Assembly: GCA_937893735.1 (NCBI GenBank)
Contig: CALBGD010000166.1
Location: forward strand, 1-8,251
Length of the DNA: 8,251 nt
DNA from: an uncultured Clostridia bacterium
GTDB taxonomy: Bacteria > Bacillota > Clostridia > Oscillospirales > Ruminococcaceae
Reading direction: 5' to 3'
Positions 1 to 6,473 of the stretch are shown in pieces (positions within the stretch are counted from its first letter, which is position 1; every line of letters starts with the position of its first letter). The position numbers were made by a program, and so were the translations under genes. The notes below the pieces were generated by a model. That model did not search any database. It saw only the letters and a program-made list of their open reading frames with translations, and had not been told where the DNA came from.

Positions 1-241
1 CCGCGCCGGCGTACTCCGGAACCTGCTGCTGATTTATCCGCCCTGCGGCGAGCACCTTCCCGCCGTCCTCCAGCACGAACAGGTCGCCGAGGGAAACCGC
101 GGCTGCCGCCGTTTTCCGCACGGGATAAATTCCGCGCTGCCAGCCTATCGTCATCTCGCCTGCTTCTTCTTTGTCATGGATATGGTCGTATATCTCCGTT
201 ACGGCGTCTATATCCGCTTCTATTGCCTTTCTTATGTTCAT
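1..241 (-). CDS. GNAT-family N-acetyltransferase, N-terminal part (truncated by window edge)
   Basis: Only the first 80 codons are in the window; the C-terminus lies beyond base 1. Reading the reverse complement from the ATG at 241-239 gives a protein starting MNIRKAIEADIDAVTEIYDH, the usual beginning of GNAT acetyltransferases (beta-1 strand with an 'IRKA...D' pattern, then helix 1 'VTEIYDHIH'). A later strand, 'LFVLEDGGKVLAAGRI' at about residues 53-68, fits the beta-2/beta-3 hairpin of the fold. The acetyl-CoA-binding motif A (Q/RxxGxG/A) would lie outside the window, so catalytic competence and substrate cannot be judged. The start is supported by AGGAAG at 248-253, six bases upstream. 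The gene begins 15 nt after the stop of the aldolase gene and is probably cotranscribed with it. The acetylated substrate (protein, small amine or antibiotic) is unknown. Confidence 0.75.
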   Translation of the reverse strand, partial: MNIRKAIEADIDAVTEIYDHIHDKEEAGEMTIGWQRGIYPVRKTAAAAVSLGDLFVLEDGGKVLAAGRINQQQVPEYAGA

Positions 242-256
242 TTTATGCTTCCTGTA

Positions 257-934
257 TCAGTGATATTTCTTGTAGCCCGGGTGTCTTATCGGGAAGGACT
301 TTCCTATCTCGCAGCACTCCTGTATCTTGTCCATGGGCAGGTCGTTGGCTCCGCCGAGCTGACGCGCCACAAGGCTCACCTTTGCAAAGTGCTCCAGAGT
401 CTCCATGCGGTAGTAAGCCTGTATTATATCCACGCCGACGGTAAGCGCGCCGTGGTTCTCCATGAGAATGGTGTCGTGGTTCGCAAGGAACGGAACGATG
501 CTGTCCGCAACTCCCTGGGAACCGGGGGTGTCGTACGGCGCAATCGGAACGCTGCCAAGGAAGATTATAGCCTCCGGCATGGTGTAGTCGTCCAGCGGGA
601 TATGCGCTATCGCGAAGCCGGTCGCTGTCGGCGGGTGCGCATGGACTACGGCGTTGACCTCCGGGCGCGCCTCATAGCAGCGCAGGTGTACCTTGAACTC
701 GCTCGTGGGCTTGTATCCGGGGAGCTGCGCAGGCTCTACCACCTCGTTGCTGGCGTTCATCTTGATGAGCATTTCCGGCTTTAGCAGAGCCTTGCTGGTG
801 CCAGTGGGAGTGGTTATGAAATTGCCGTCCGGGAGCCTTGCGGAGATGTTGCCGTCATTCGCCGCAACGAATCCGAGCTGCCACAGCTTGTGTCCTACGT
901 CGCATATCGCTTCCTTGATTTCCTGTTCCGTCAT
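257..934 (-). CDS. Class II aldolase/adducin-family protein (L-fuculose-phosphate aldolase-like)
   Basis: This is a 225-aa cytosolic enzyme of the zinc-dependent class II aldolase family, close in length to FucA (about 215 aa). Visible family signatures are AANDGNISARL at residues 24-34, the phosphate-binding-type TPTGTSK loop at 42-48, and the metal and catalytic positions: E79 in 'TSEF', H98 and H100 in 'VVHAHPPTA', and H161 in 'MENHGALTVG'. All three zinc histidines and the catalytic glutamate are therefore present, and the enzyme should be active. Family members cleave or dehydrate phosphorylated ketoses (fuculose-1-P, rhamnulose-1-P, 5-deoxyribulose-1-P, methylthioribulose-1-P) or epimerise ribulose-5-P. 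The sequence alone does not decide among these, and no kinase or isomerase partner is in the window. The start at 934 is chosen because AGGAAGG lies at 944-950 and MTEQEIKEAI is a typical N-terminus; the longer reading from 994 would begin inside the promoter. A GNAT gene follows after 15 nt. Confidence 0.88.
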   Translation of the reverse strand: MTEQEIKEAICDVGHKLWQLGFVAANDGNISARLPDGNFITTPTGTSKALLKPEMLIKMNASNEVVEPAQLPGYKPTSEFKVHLRCYEARPEVNAVVHAHPPTATGFAIAHIPLDDYTMPEAIIFLGSVPIAPYDTPGSQGVADSIVPFLANHDTILMENHGALTVGVDIIQAYYRMETLEHFAKVSLVARQLGGANDLPMDKIQECCEIGKSFPIRHPGYKKYH

Positions 935-943
935 GATAGATTT

Positions 944-950
944 CCTTCCT
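944..950 (-). promoter_or_regulatory. Ribosome-binding site deciding the aldolase start
   Basis: On the minus strand this reads AGGAAGG, nine bases before the ATG at 934-932. It supports that start over the upstream in-frame ATG at 994, which has no comparable site and overlaps the -10 region of the likely promoter. Confidence 0.7.
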
Positions 951-984
951 GTACTTGTTGTGAGGCTGAAATAGCCATATTTTA

Positions 985-1013
985 ATTGTAACATTTCTGG
1001 AGTGAAAAGTAAA
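985..1013 (-). promoter_or_regulatory. Probable sigma-A promoter of the aldolase-GNAT operon (extended -10)
   Basis: Reading the minus strand, a -35-like TTTACT (plus positions 1008-1013) is separated by 17 bp from TACAAT (plus 985-990). The -10 is preceded by TGT, making an extended -10 element (TGnTACAAT). The expected transcript start is near 978, leaving a leader of about 40 nt. The promoter faces away from the one at 1095-1123, with roughly 80 bp between them. The call is by eye against the consensus. Confidence 0.55.
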
Positions 1014-1094
1014 GCGTTTATTTCGGGTTTTTACTTGTGCAAAATCAACAAAAATATACTGCTCGATTTTTCTTTCACAGGGCGTTTCACCGAC

Positions 1095-1123
1095 TTGTAA
1101 TATTCGAGTTTTTGTAGTATAAT
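1095..1123 (+). promoter_or_regulatory. Sigma-A promoter of the two-gene helicase-like/GHKL cassette
   Basis: TTGTAA at 1095-1100 and a perfect TATAAT at 1118-1123 are separated by exactly 17 bp, with AT-rich sequence upstream. The transcript should start near 1130, about 80 nt before the GTG start at 1210. The match is the best housekeeping promoter in the window, so the cassette is probably transcribed by the main sigma factor unless the palindrome just downstream acts as an operator or leader control element. Confidence 0.72.
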
Positions 1124-1135
1124 GATTACATAGGC

Positions 1136-1180
1136 TGTTAATGGAGCAGTATTATTGGCAAATAATTACTGGCATTAACA
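1136..1180 (+). promoter_or_regulatory. 45-nt leader hairpin / palindromic operator candidate
   Basis: Two nested inverted repeats share one centre. The outer arms TGTTAATG (1136-1143) and CATTAACA (1173-1180) are perfect 8-bp complements. Inside, CAGTATTATT (1147-1156) pairs with 1161-1171 over 10 bp with one bulged T at 1166, closing on a GGCA tetraloop (1157-1160). The arms are separated by GAG on the left and G on the right. The structure begins a few bases after the predicted transcript start and ends 16 nt before the ribosome-binding site. It could be an RNA stem-loop (stability or leader control) or, as DNA, a dimeric repressor's operator. It lacks a U-tract, so it is not a typical terminator. 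No regulator gene is visible in the window. Confidence 0.6.
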
Positions 1181-1196
1181 TGATAAAAAGTACAAC

Positions 1197-1201
1197 GGAG
1201 G
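1197..1201 (+). promoter_or_regulatory. Ribosome-binding site for the GTG-started helicase-like gene
   Basis: GGAGG is placed eight bases before the GTG at 1210-1212. This fixes the non-ATG start of the gene; there is no ATG at a comparable distance in frame. Confidence 0.75.
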
Positions 1202-1209
1202 TGCGCTAG

Positions 1210-3162
1210 GTGAGCGGAAACAGTCTTAAATGGATACCCCTCGGGGGAATGGAGCTGTCGGCGGCAAATCTTGCCCCTGCTGAAAAGCTCCGCAAATTCG
1301 GATTTTCGCTGGTGTGCTGCGAGTTCGGCTCTCAGAAGCTGACAAAGGCTGAGCTGTGCATATATGACGTCCTTGCCGAAAAGGAAAACCCCAATATACT
1401 GCTGATAACCTCGGCACGGGTGCTGTACGGCTGGTACAGGATACTTATGACAGGAATAGGCGCGGATTTCAAGGTTATTTCCGGCGCTGCAAACGAGATA
1501 GTTTTCTTTTCCCAGGACGGCTCAAACCTATGCCTTATGCCGGCTGACGCGCTGAAAAGCGCCAATGGCCTTAAGGAAAAGGTGCCTGCGGACTTCAAAT
1601 GGGATCTCATCGTCATCGACGACGAGCAGGACGCCTCCGTACCGGACTACAAGGCATTGAAGGAGCTTATCCCGTGGAAATCTGAGCGTCTGCTGATGTT
1701 CGCCTGCTTCCCCGCAAAAAAAGACGAGGACAAGGCGGCGTTCTCCGAGCTGGTAAAGTCCGTACTCGCTGACGAGGAGCTTTCCGCTGCGGCTGACAGC
1801 ATTGCTCTTGATCCCTCTGCACTCCCGCTGAGCTATGACACCCCTGTGATGATGGCAGGCAGCAAGAGCATTTACAGCGGCGAAGTGAGCCGTAACATCT
1901 CCTTCGTGAACTACGAATACGACAAGGAATTCATCTCCGGTCTGCGCCGCAGAATGGACATAAGAAGCGGTCTGCCAAACTACAAGTACGGCGGCAACAT
2001 CTTCGAGGAATTCGACATAGAGGAGTTTAAGGGCACCTACACGAAGCCCTCCTACACAGCCTCCGATGTTTCGGAGCTCCGCGCGGCCGACAGAAAGCTG
2101 GACGAGTTCCTGAAGCTCGCAGACGAGATAATCTCCGATGAAAAGAGCCGCGCGATAGTTTACTGCTGCGACCGCAGCACTGCGGAATTCCTACGCAAGA
2201 CGCTTACGGCGGTGTGCACCTCCGGTCCGGTCAAGATGGCGCGCGGAGAGCTGTTCAGCAACGAGAACATACTCAGAAAGCTCCGCGTTGACGACAAGAC
2301 TACATACCCGAAATTCATCATCGCTGGCGACGACATCGGCGCGGTCGGTGACGGTCTTGACCGCGTAACTCACATTATAAACTACGAGCTGCCCGCTTCC
2401 CCGGTTCTCTTCGAGAGAAGAATGACCCGCCACGGCGCAGCAAATGAGAACTCCCGCAGATTCATCATATTCCGCGACAGCAACGGACTTTTCGACAGCA
2501 GAATGCTGGATAAGGTGCTGTTCGGAGCCCTCCAGAAAGCGTTCAGATTTACCGTTCCGCAGAGAAATATCCTGCTCGACATCGGCATAAAGGCAGAATG
2601 CGTTTCAAACCTCATCGCAGACCTAAAGTACGTTCACAGCTACTCCAGCGAAGTAGACAGCTGCTACGACCTTGTAAAGAGATTCAAGGGTGAATACGAG
2701 CTTCTCGGCGCTGGAAAGGTCTCCAATGCAAAGCAGCTTTCGGAATGCTCCGGCGAACTTCTCAGCAGGATATGCAAATTCTACGGCGTTGCCAAAGATT
2801 CCTCCAAGGAGGATATCGAAGCGGCGCTCGCTCCTGCAAAGGGGCTCTGCACCTCCGTTGACGGAGTGCTCACTCCCATCAGCGCAGACATTGTTTCCAG
2901 AACCGCTGAAAGCCTTGACGCAGACCCGGCTTCCCAGCCCTACGGCGCGGAAGTGCTCGCCGGAATAAAGGAAGCTCACCGGCATATCGACGAGCTCCAC
3001 AGCGGCAGAAACTATCACCTCATGATAAAGAACGATATACAGTCGATGAACGACTGTATACAGTACCCGGTGCTCTTCGGTATCTGGAGATACAGAGTGC
3101 GGGAAGAGGACAGCGTCCGCTCATTCAGGGACTTTATAAAGATCTACAACGACGGTTTATAA
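1210..3162 (+). CDS. SNF2-like superfamily 2 helicase relative with altered ATPase motifs
   Basis: This 650-aa protein follows the two-RecA-domain layout of SNF2/RapA-type ATPases, but several motifs are changed. Domain 1 (about residues 30-170): the motif I region reads CCEFGSQKLTK (36-46) where SNF2 proteins have 'DEMGLGKT', keeping K43 but losing the second Gly and the following Thr; motif Ia is 'NILLITSARVLYGWYRIL' (62-79); motif II is 'WDLIVIDDEQDA' (131-142), with DEQD in place of DEAH; motif III is 'LLMFACFP' (161-168). Domain 2 (about 295-440): 'SRAIVYCC' (313-320, motif IV), 'GDGLDRVTHIINYELPASP' (380-398, motif V) and 'FERRMTRHGA' (401-410), which stands where the arginine-finger motif VI 'QRxGRxxRxG' is expected. 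The rest (about 440-650) is probably helical and unrecognised. No nuclease or methylase motif is seen. It starts with GTG behind GGAGG and lies 78 nt upstream of the GHKL ATPase gene, probably cotranscribed. ATPase activity may be reduced or lost. The SNF2 relationship is inferred from motif order and spacing; the function is unknown. Confidence 0.7.
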   Translation: MSGNSLKWIPLGGMELSAANLAPAEKLRKFGFSLVCCEFGSQKLTKAELCIYDVLAEKENPNILLITSARVLYGWYRILMTGIGADFKVISGAANEIVFFSQDGSNLCLMPADALKSANGLKEKVPADFKWDLIVIDDEQDASVPDYKALKELIPWKSERLLMFACFPAKKDEDKAAFSELVKSVLADEELSAAADSIALDPSALPLSYDTPVMMAGSKSIYSGEVSRNISFVNYEYDKEFISGLRRRMDIRSGLPNYKYGGNIFEEFDIEEFKGTYTKPSYTASDVSELRAADRKLDEFLKLADEIISDEKSRAIVYCCDRSTAEFLRKTLTAVCTSGPVKMARGELFSNENILRKLRVDDKTTYPKFIIAGDDIGAVGDGLDRVTHIINYELPASPVLFERRMTRHGAANENSRRFIIFRDSNGLFDSRMLDKVLFGALQKAFRFTVPQRNILLDIGIKAECVSNLIADLKYVHSYSSEVDSCYDLVKRFKGEYELLGAGKVSNAKQLSECSGELLSRICKFYGVAKDSSKEDIEAALAPAKGLCTSVDGVLTPISADIVSRTAESLDADPASQPYGAEVLAGIKEAHRHIDELHSGRNYHLMIKNDIQSMNDCIQYPVLFGIWRYRVREEDSVRSFRDFIKIYNDGL

Positions 3163-3240
3163 TCGGCGTATCCTGCGAATGTCCTGCCGCACGGGGCATG
3201 GCGCAGCTTTATTAGATGTGCGGAGAAACGGGGCGTATTT
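3163..3240 (+). other. Intergenic spacer between helicase-like and GHKL genes, with weak RBS
   Basis: This 78-nt spacer has no promoter that stands out and no terminator, consistent with cotranscription. The GHKL gene start is preceded by GGGG at 3230-3233 (seven bases from the ATG) and GGAG at 3222-3225 (15 bases away), both weaker than the ribosome-binding sites elsewhere in the window. CCGCAC (3187-3192) is complementary to GTGCGG (3218-3223), and the right arm overlaps the GGAG. A modest hairpin could therefore lower translation of the second gene. A five-codon ATG frame at 3198-3215 has no support as a gene. Confidence 0.4.
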
Positions 3241-6200
3241 ATGAGCGAAAAAAACGAGCAGGTCGAACAGCTCCTTGGCGACTTTTTCGAGCGAAACACT
3301 GCCGGCGATAAAGAGGGCATGAAAGAGGTTCTTCTGAAGATCCAGAATATGCTCTACTCCGGAGAGGTTGACAGCACGCCGTTCAAGGACTACTTCAACA
3401 GTATGTACACCGGAAGAAGCGCGATAAATGTCGCAGGCATGGTGAACGACTACCCCAGGGAGTCCATCATTCGCGAGCTTCTCCAGAATGTGTTCGGCTG
3501 CGACTACGATGAAAACGACATAAAGGTCATGATAGAGTTCCTTGACGAGGGTCAGGTGAAGCTCACATATAATGAAACAGGCTTCCGTCTTGAACAGGTA
3601 TTCTATTACCTCTCAGTAGGCAGAAGCGAATCCGGAAGGGACCGCGAGGGTCGTTTCGGCCTTGGCGCGAAGAGCGTATTTGCGAACGTTGACTGGTTCA
3701 AGATGCGTTCGAACAACTATTCACTGCGTGTAGTCAACGACGGCGGCACGCTGAAGGTGCGCGAGCTGGAGCTCACAGCCCAGAAGTTCAAGCACACCGA
3801 GATAGTTTTCGCACTCGACGAGGAGGATCAGAAGAAGCTTCACGACAACCTCGTCACCATGACCTCAAAAAAGGGCGACTACATCAACATGATCGACCTG
3901 TGCTTCGCTTTCATAAAGAAAAAGCACCTCAAGGCGACCGATGAAAACGAGGCTCCTGACCGCACCTTCAACATCGCGGTCATCTCCTTCGGCAAGCCCG
4001 AAGTCGTATACAAGATACAGCAGTACCGCCGCAATGAGAACGATCTCCCGAAGATACGTTTCAGCGAAAACGGAAAGTCCGTTGCCGACTTTATCCACAT
4101 GGAGGAAAACGGCTTCGTTTACCTCATTCCGTTCGCTATCTCCGGCGCAAAGCGCGAAGCGGCAAAGGTGCTGATGAGCAAGTACAACTACTTCTCCACC
4201 TTTGAGCTGACAGGTCTTGTTAAGGCAAGCAAGCAGGCGTTCCTCCAGGAGCAGCTTTCAGCGTTCTTCGTCAGCGTTCCTAACAGGTATGTCACCAACA
4301 ACCGTGCGGGTATCCGCCACGACTGCATTGAGGAGGTCTCCACCGAAATTGAGGAGGATATCCTCGACATCGTTGACGAATATAAGCGTCTGTTCGTGCT
4401 CCAGCTCACAAAGCGGCCGGATAATCCTGAGCGCTATATGCTCCGCCCGGCGCAGTATGTTTTCGAGTTCTTCTACAACTACATAAACACAAGCTCCCTT
4501 GTAAAGGAGCTCCGCGAGAAATTCGCGGCAAATATCTCAGTCAAGTTCCCAGACCGCGACGAGCCGGTATCTTTCAGCGAACTCCGCGAGCGCGGATACT
4601 TCAACGAGCGCTCCGATGTGGACATTGAGGATCATGACAGCGGCGCGGCTTCCGAAGCGCTTCTCGCCGACCTTGAGCAGATGAAGGGCTGGTACGGCGA
4701 ATCCGAAAACGACCACGTTTTCGCGGCAAAGTACGACTGGTACAGGCAGGAGACCAACGAGCGCGGCGTTGAATACGCGTACTCGTTCCAGCAGGACGGT
4801 CACAACTATATCATGACCTCCGACAAGAACCCGAAAATCAAGGATTACAGCCTGTCCGACGGCTTCATGAGCATTATCAGCCTGAAGCTCAACAGCTGTA
4901 TCGTAAACGGCGCAGTCGCAGATGAGAACGCCCTTGAAGAGGCATTCCGGATAATCGACGATATGTTCGGCTCCAGCTACCGCATAGATATGAAGTACTT
5001 CCAGTTCATCATAACTTCCGGCGGCACCGAGATACAGTTTGAGATATCCAAGATCCAGATAGGCAACCTGAAAAAGGCGATGGACGTTATCCAGAAGCAC
5101 GAAATGCGCTTCGAAAGCCATCAGATATACAATCAGGTCATTTCCCTCATGGTGAACTCGTTCACGAATGGTAAGGACACCATGCAGTTCCTGCGCGAGA
5201 TAAAGAGCCAGGGCGGCGATGTCACCCTCGCGCTGGATATAAACAAGCGCTACCGCTTCTCCGCTTACGGAAAGCAGTTCATGATTCCGCCGAACATCAC
5301 CAACACCGACCTGCTTGAAATAGTCGGCGACGTTTACCTGCTTATCGAGAGCGGAATGTTCAACGGACGTGTGTTTGACTTCCCCTACTCCCCTAACCGC
5401 TTCGAATACGACCCCGAGGATATAATCAGCGCACTTCCTGAGCTCGGAAGCGCTGAGACCGCTGCAGACGAACTCGCAAAGATATACACCTGCGACCTGG
5501 GTCTTGACAAGATCGCGCTCCTCGGCGAGAACGACAAAATACTCAAGATAATCAGCGGTACCGACGCTATCACTCCGGACGTGAAAACCAAGACGGTGAA
5601 GTATGTGGTGCTCCGCGACGGGCTGACAAAGCCGCAGTTCGCAAAATTCATCGAGTTCATTCTGACCGGAAAGAACAGCGGAATTCTTGCGGCGGTTTAC
5701 TCCAGCACCGAGGAACCGAATCAGGTCCTCGTTGACCAGATTCCATACTACTACAAGCCGGTTCCGACTATCCAGCGCAAGGAGTTCGATTTCCTGCGCG
5801 GCGAGATAAAGCGCATTTCCGGCATAAAGAACCCGCGTCTGTACAAGAACTATTTCGCGCGCGACATCAACGCAAAGCTCTACGGCTACGGCGGAGTCTG
5901 CCCGTGCTGCGGCTACGAGTCCAAGCTCATAAACAGCTTTATCCTGAAGAGCTTCTCGGTAGGTCTGCTCAATGCTGAGGGCAAGGAGCAGAAATTCAAG
6001 TTCTCGCTGTACCTCTGCGCTAACGACAACTACGCGGCTGGCGGCTGGATAATCGACGACGTGAGCATCGGTGGAATGTCCCCGTTCCTCTGGCTGGAAG
6101 AGCTTTCACAGATAGACTATATCCCGCCGGAGTTCCTGTACTGCCGTATCAAGTACCGTCCGCAGGTAACATACGCTATCTGCGAGGCTGCGGCTGACGG

Positions 6201-6306
6201 TGAGGAAACAGCAGGCGGCGACGTTTACGACGGCGCTCAGGAGGTTCTCGATTTCGTGCTTACTCCAATGATGGCGGCTAAGTGGTTTGAGGACAACCAG
6301 AAGTAA
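3241..6306 (+). CDS. Large GHKL (Hsp90/sacsin-type) ATPase with C-terminal treble-clef-like segment
   Basis: This is a 1021-aa, probably cytosolic protein. Residues about 60-165 form a GHKL ATP-binding domain: the N-box helix 'ESIIRELLQN' (74-83) has the expected Glu79 and Asn83; the next motif, 'LTYNETGF' (108-115), stands at the DxGxG position and resembles the 'HNGxxF' form of sacsin-like proteins more than canonical Hsp90; and 'GRFGLGAKSVF' (137-147) is the glycine-rich ATP lid. Residues about 165-380 probably continue as a transducer-like region, as in Hsp90/MutL relatives. The middle (about 400-860) is unrecognised. Near the C-terminus, 'GVCPCCGYESK' (885-895) and 'LYLCANDNYAA' (923-933) resemble the two halves of an HNH/treble-clef zinc fold (C887, C890, C926, fourth ligand unclear), but no HNH catalytic histidines are seen. 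GHKL proteins typically clamp on ATP binding. It follows the SNF2-like gene and ends 18 nt before a terminator hairpin. Function and family name are unknown. Confidence 0.75.
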   Translation: MSEKNEQVEQLLGDFFERNTAGDKEGMKEVLLKIQNMLYSGEVDSTPFKDYFNSMYTGRSAINVAGMVNDYPRESIIRELLQNVFGCDYDENDIKVMIEFLDEGQVKLTYNETGFRLEQVFYYLSVGRSESGRDREGRFGLGAKSVFANVDWFKMRSNNYSLRVVNDGGTLKVRELELTAQKFKHTEIVFALDEEDQKKLHDNLVTMTSKKGDYINMIDLCFAFIKKKHLKATDENEAPDRTFNIAVISFGKPEVVYKIQQYRRNENDLPKIRFSENGKSVADFIHMEENGFVYLIPFAISGAKREAAKVLMSKYNYFSTFELTGLVKASKQAFLQEQLSAFFVSVPNRYVTNNRAGIRHDCIEEVSTEIEEDILDIVDEYKRLFVLQLTKRPDNPERYMLRPAQYVFEFFYNYINTSSLVKELREKFAANISVKFPDRDEPVSFSELRERGYFNERSDVDIEDHDSGAASEALLADLEQMKGWYGESENDHVFAAKYDWYRQETNERGVEYAYSFQQDGHNYIMTSDKNPKIKDYSLSDGFMSIISLKLNSCIVNGAVADENALEEAFRIIDDMFGSSYRIDMKYFQFIITSGGTEIQFEISKIQIGNLKKAMDVIQKHEMRFESHQIYNQVISLMVNSFTNGKDTMQFLREIKSQGGDVTLALDINKRYRFSAYGKQFMIPPNITNTDLLEIVGDVYLLIESGMFNGRVFDFPYSPNRFEYDPEDIISALPELGSAETAADELAKIYTCDLGLDKIALLGENDKILKIISGTDAITPDVKTKTVKYVVLRDGLTKPQFAKFIEFILTGKNSGILAAVYSSTEEPNQVLVDQIPYYYKPVPTIQRKEFDFLRGEIKRISGIKNPRLYKNYFARDINAKLYGYGGVCPCCGYESKLINSFILKSFSVGLLNAEGKEQKFKFSLYLCANDNYAAGGWIIDDVSIGGMSPFLWLEELSQIDYIPPEFLYCRIKYRPQVTYAICEAAADGEETAGGDVYDGAQEVLDFVLTPMMAAKWFEDNQK

Positions 6307-6324
6307 TTTAACAATCAACAGTAA

Positions 6325-6355
6325 AAATCCCCTTTCCGGTGTGGAAAGGGGATTT
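6325..6355. terminator. Bidirectional rho-independent terminator between convergent operons
   Basis: A perfect 13-bp stem (arms 6325-6337 and 6343-6355, AAATCCCCTTTCC with its complement) closes on a GGTGT loop. It lies 18 nt after the stop of the GHKL gene. In the minus direction the stem is followed by a run of T (plus-strand A at 6323-6327), so it serves the aguB-aguA transcript well. In the plus direction only TTT is present before C, so termination there may be less efficient. Confidence 0.85.
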
Positions 6356-6461
6356 CAGGCTGTCGATAAACCCTCATCTTCGTCGTCACTCCGCACTGCG
6401 ACAGGCACAAAGCCTAGTCGCAGTGCGGGTTCCTAGAATCTGAGGGCTTCTCGACAGCCTG
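6356..6461. repeat. 106-nt imperfect palindrome, MITE-like element candidate
   Basis: The ends are inverted repeats: 6356-6376 and 6441-6461 match at 19 of 21 positions, with the outer 11 (CAGGCTGTCGA) perfect. After an unpaired interior, a second stem follows with perfect 12-bp arms CCGCACTGCGAC (6391-6402) and its complement (6417-6428), capped by AGGC/GCCT (6403-6406 with 6412-6415) around an ACAAA loop. The whole unit can fold into one long cruciform or RNA hairpin. It has no coding capacity. Size and terminal symmetry fit a miniature inverted-repeat transposable element or an intergenic palindromic repeat, inserted directly after the terminator. No convincing target-site duplication is visible, and no transposase is in the window. 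An alternative is a structured 3' region of the aguA transcript. Confidence 0.6.
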
Positions 6462-6473
6462 ATATTTTGTCGA

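Noticed and set aside
176..784. 202-codon plus-strand open frame overlapping the aldolase gene
   Set aside because: It lies antisense to a confidently identified enzyme, has no ribosome-binding site, and its translation has no recognisable domain; it is a shadow of the real gene.
257..994. Longer aldolase reading starting at 994
   Set aside because: The extra 20 residues are encoded across the likely -10 element, no ribosome-binding site precedes 994, and the ATG at 934 has AGGAAGG upstream and a typical family N-terminus.
3198..3215. Five-codon leader peptide (MAQLY) between the two large genes
   Set aside because: It has only a poor ribosome-binding site, no run of regulatory codons, and no attenuator-like terminator after it.
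4537..5121. 194-codon minus-strand open frame inside the GHKL gene
   Set aside because: It is antisense to the long GHKL coding region and its composition is that of a complementary-frame shadow.
6356..6461. CRISPR repeat or tRNA-like structure
   Set aside because: There is only one palindromic unit with no spacer periodicity, and no cloverleaf with an anticodon arm or CCA-type acceptor can be drawn.
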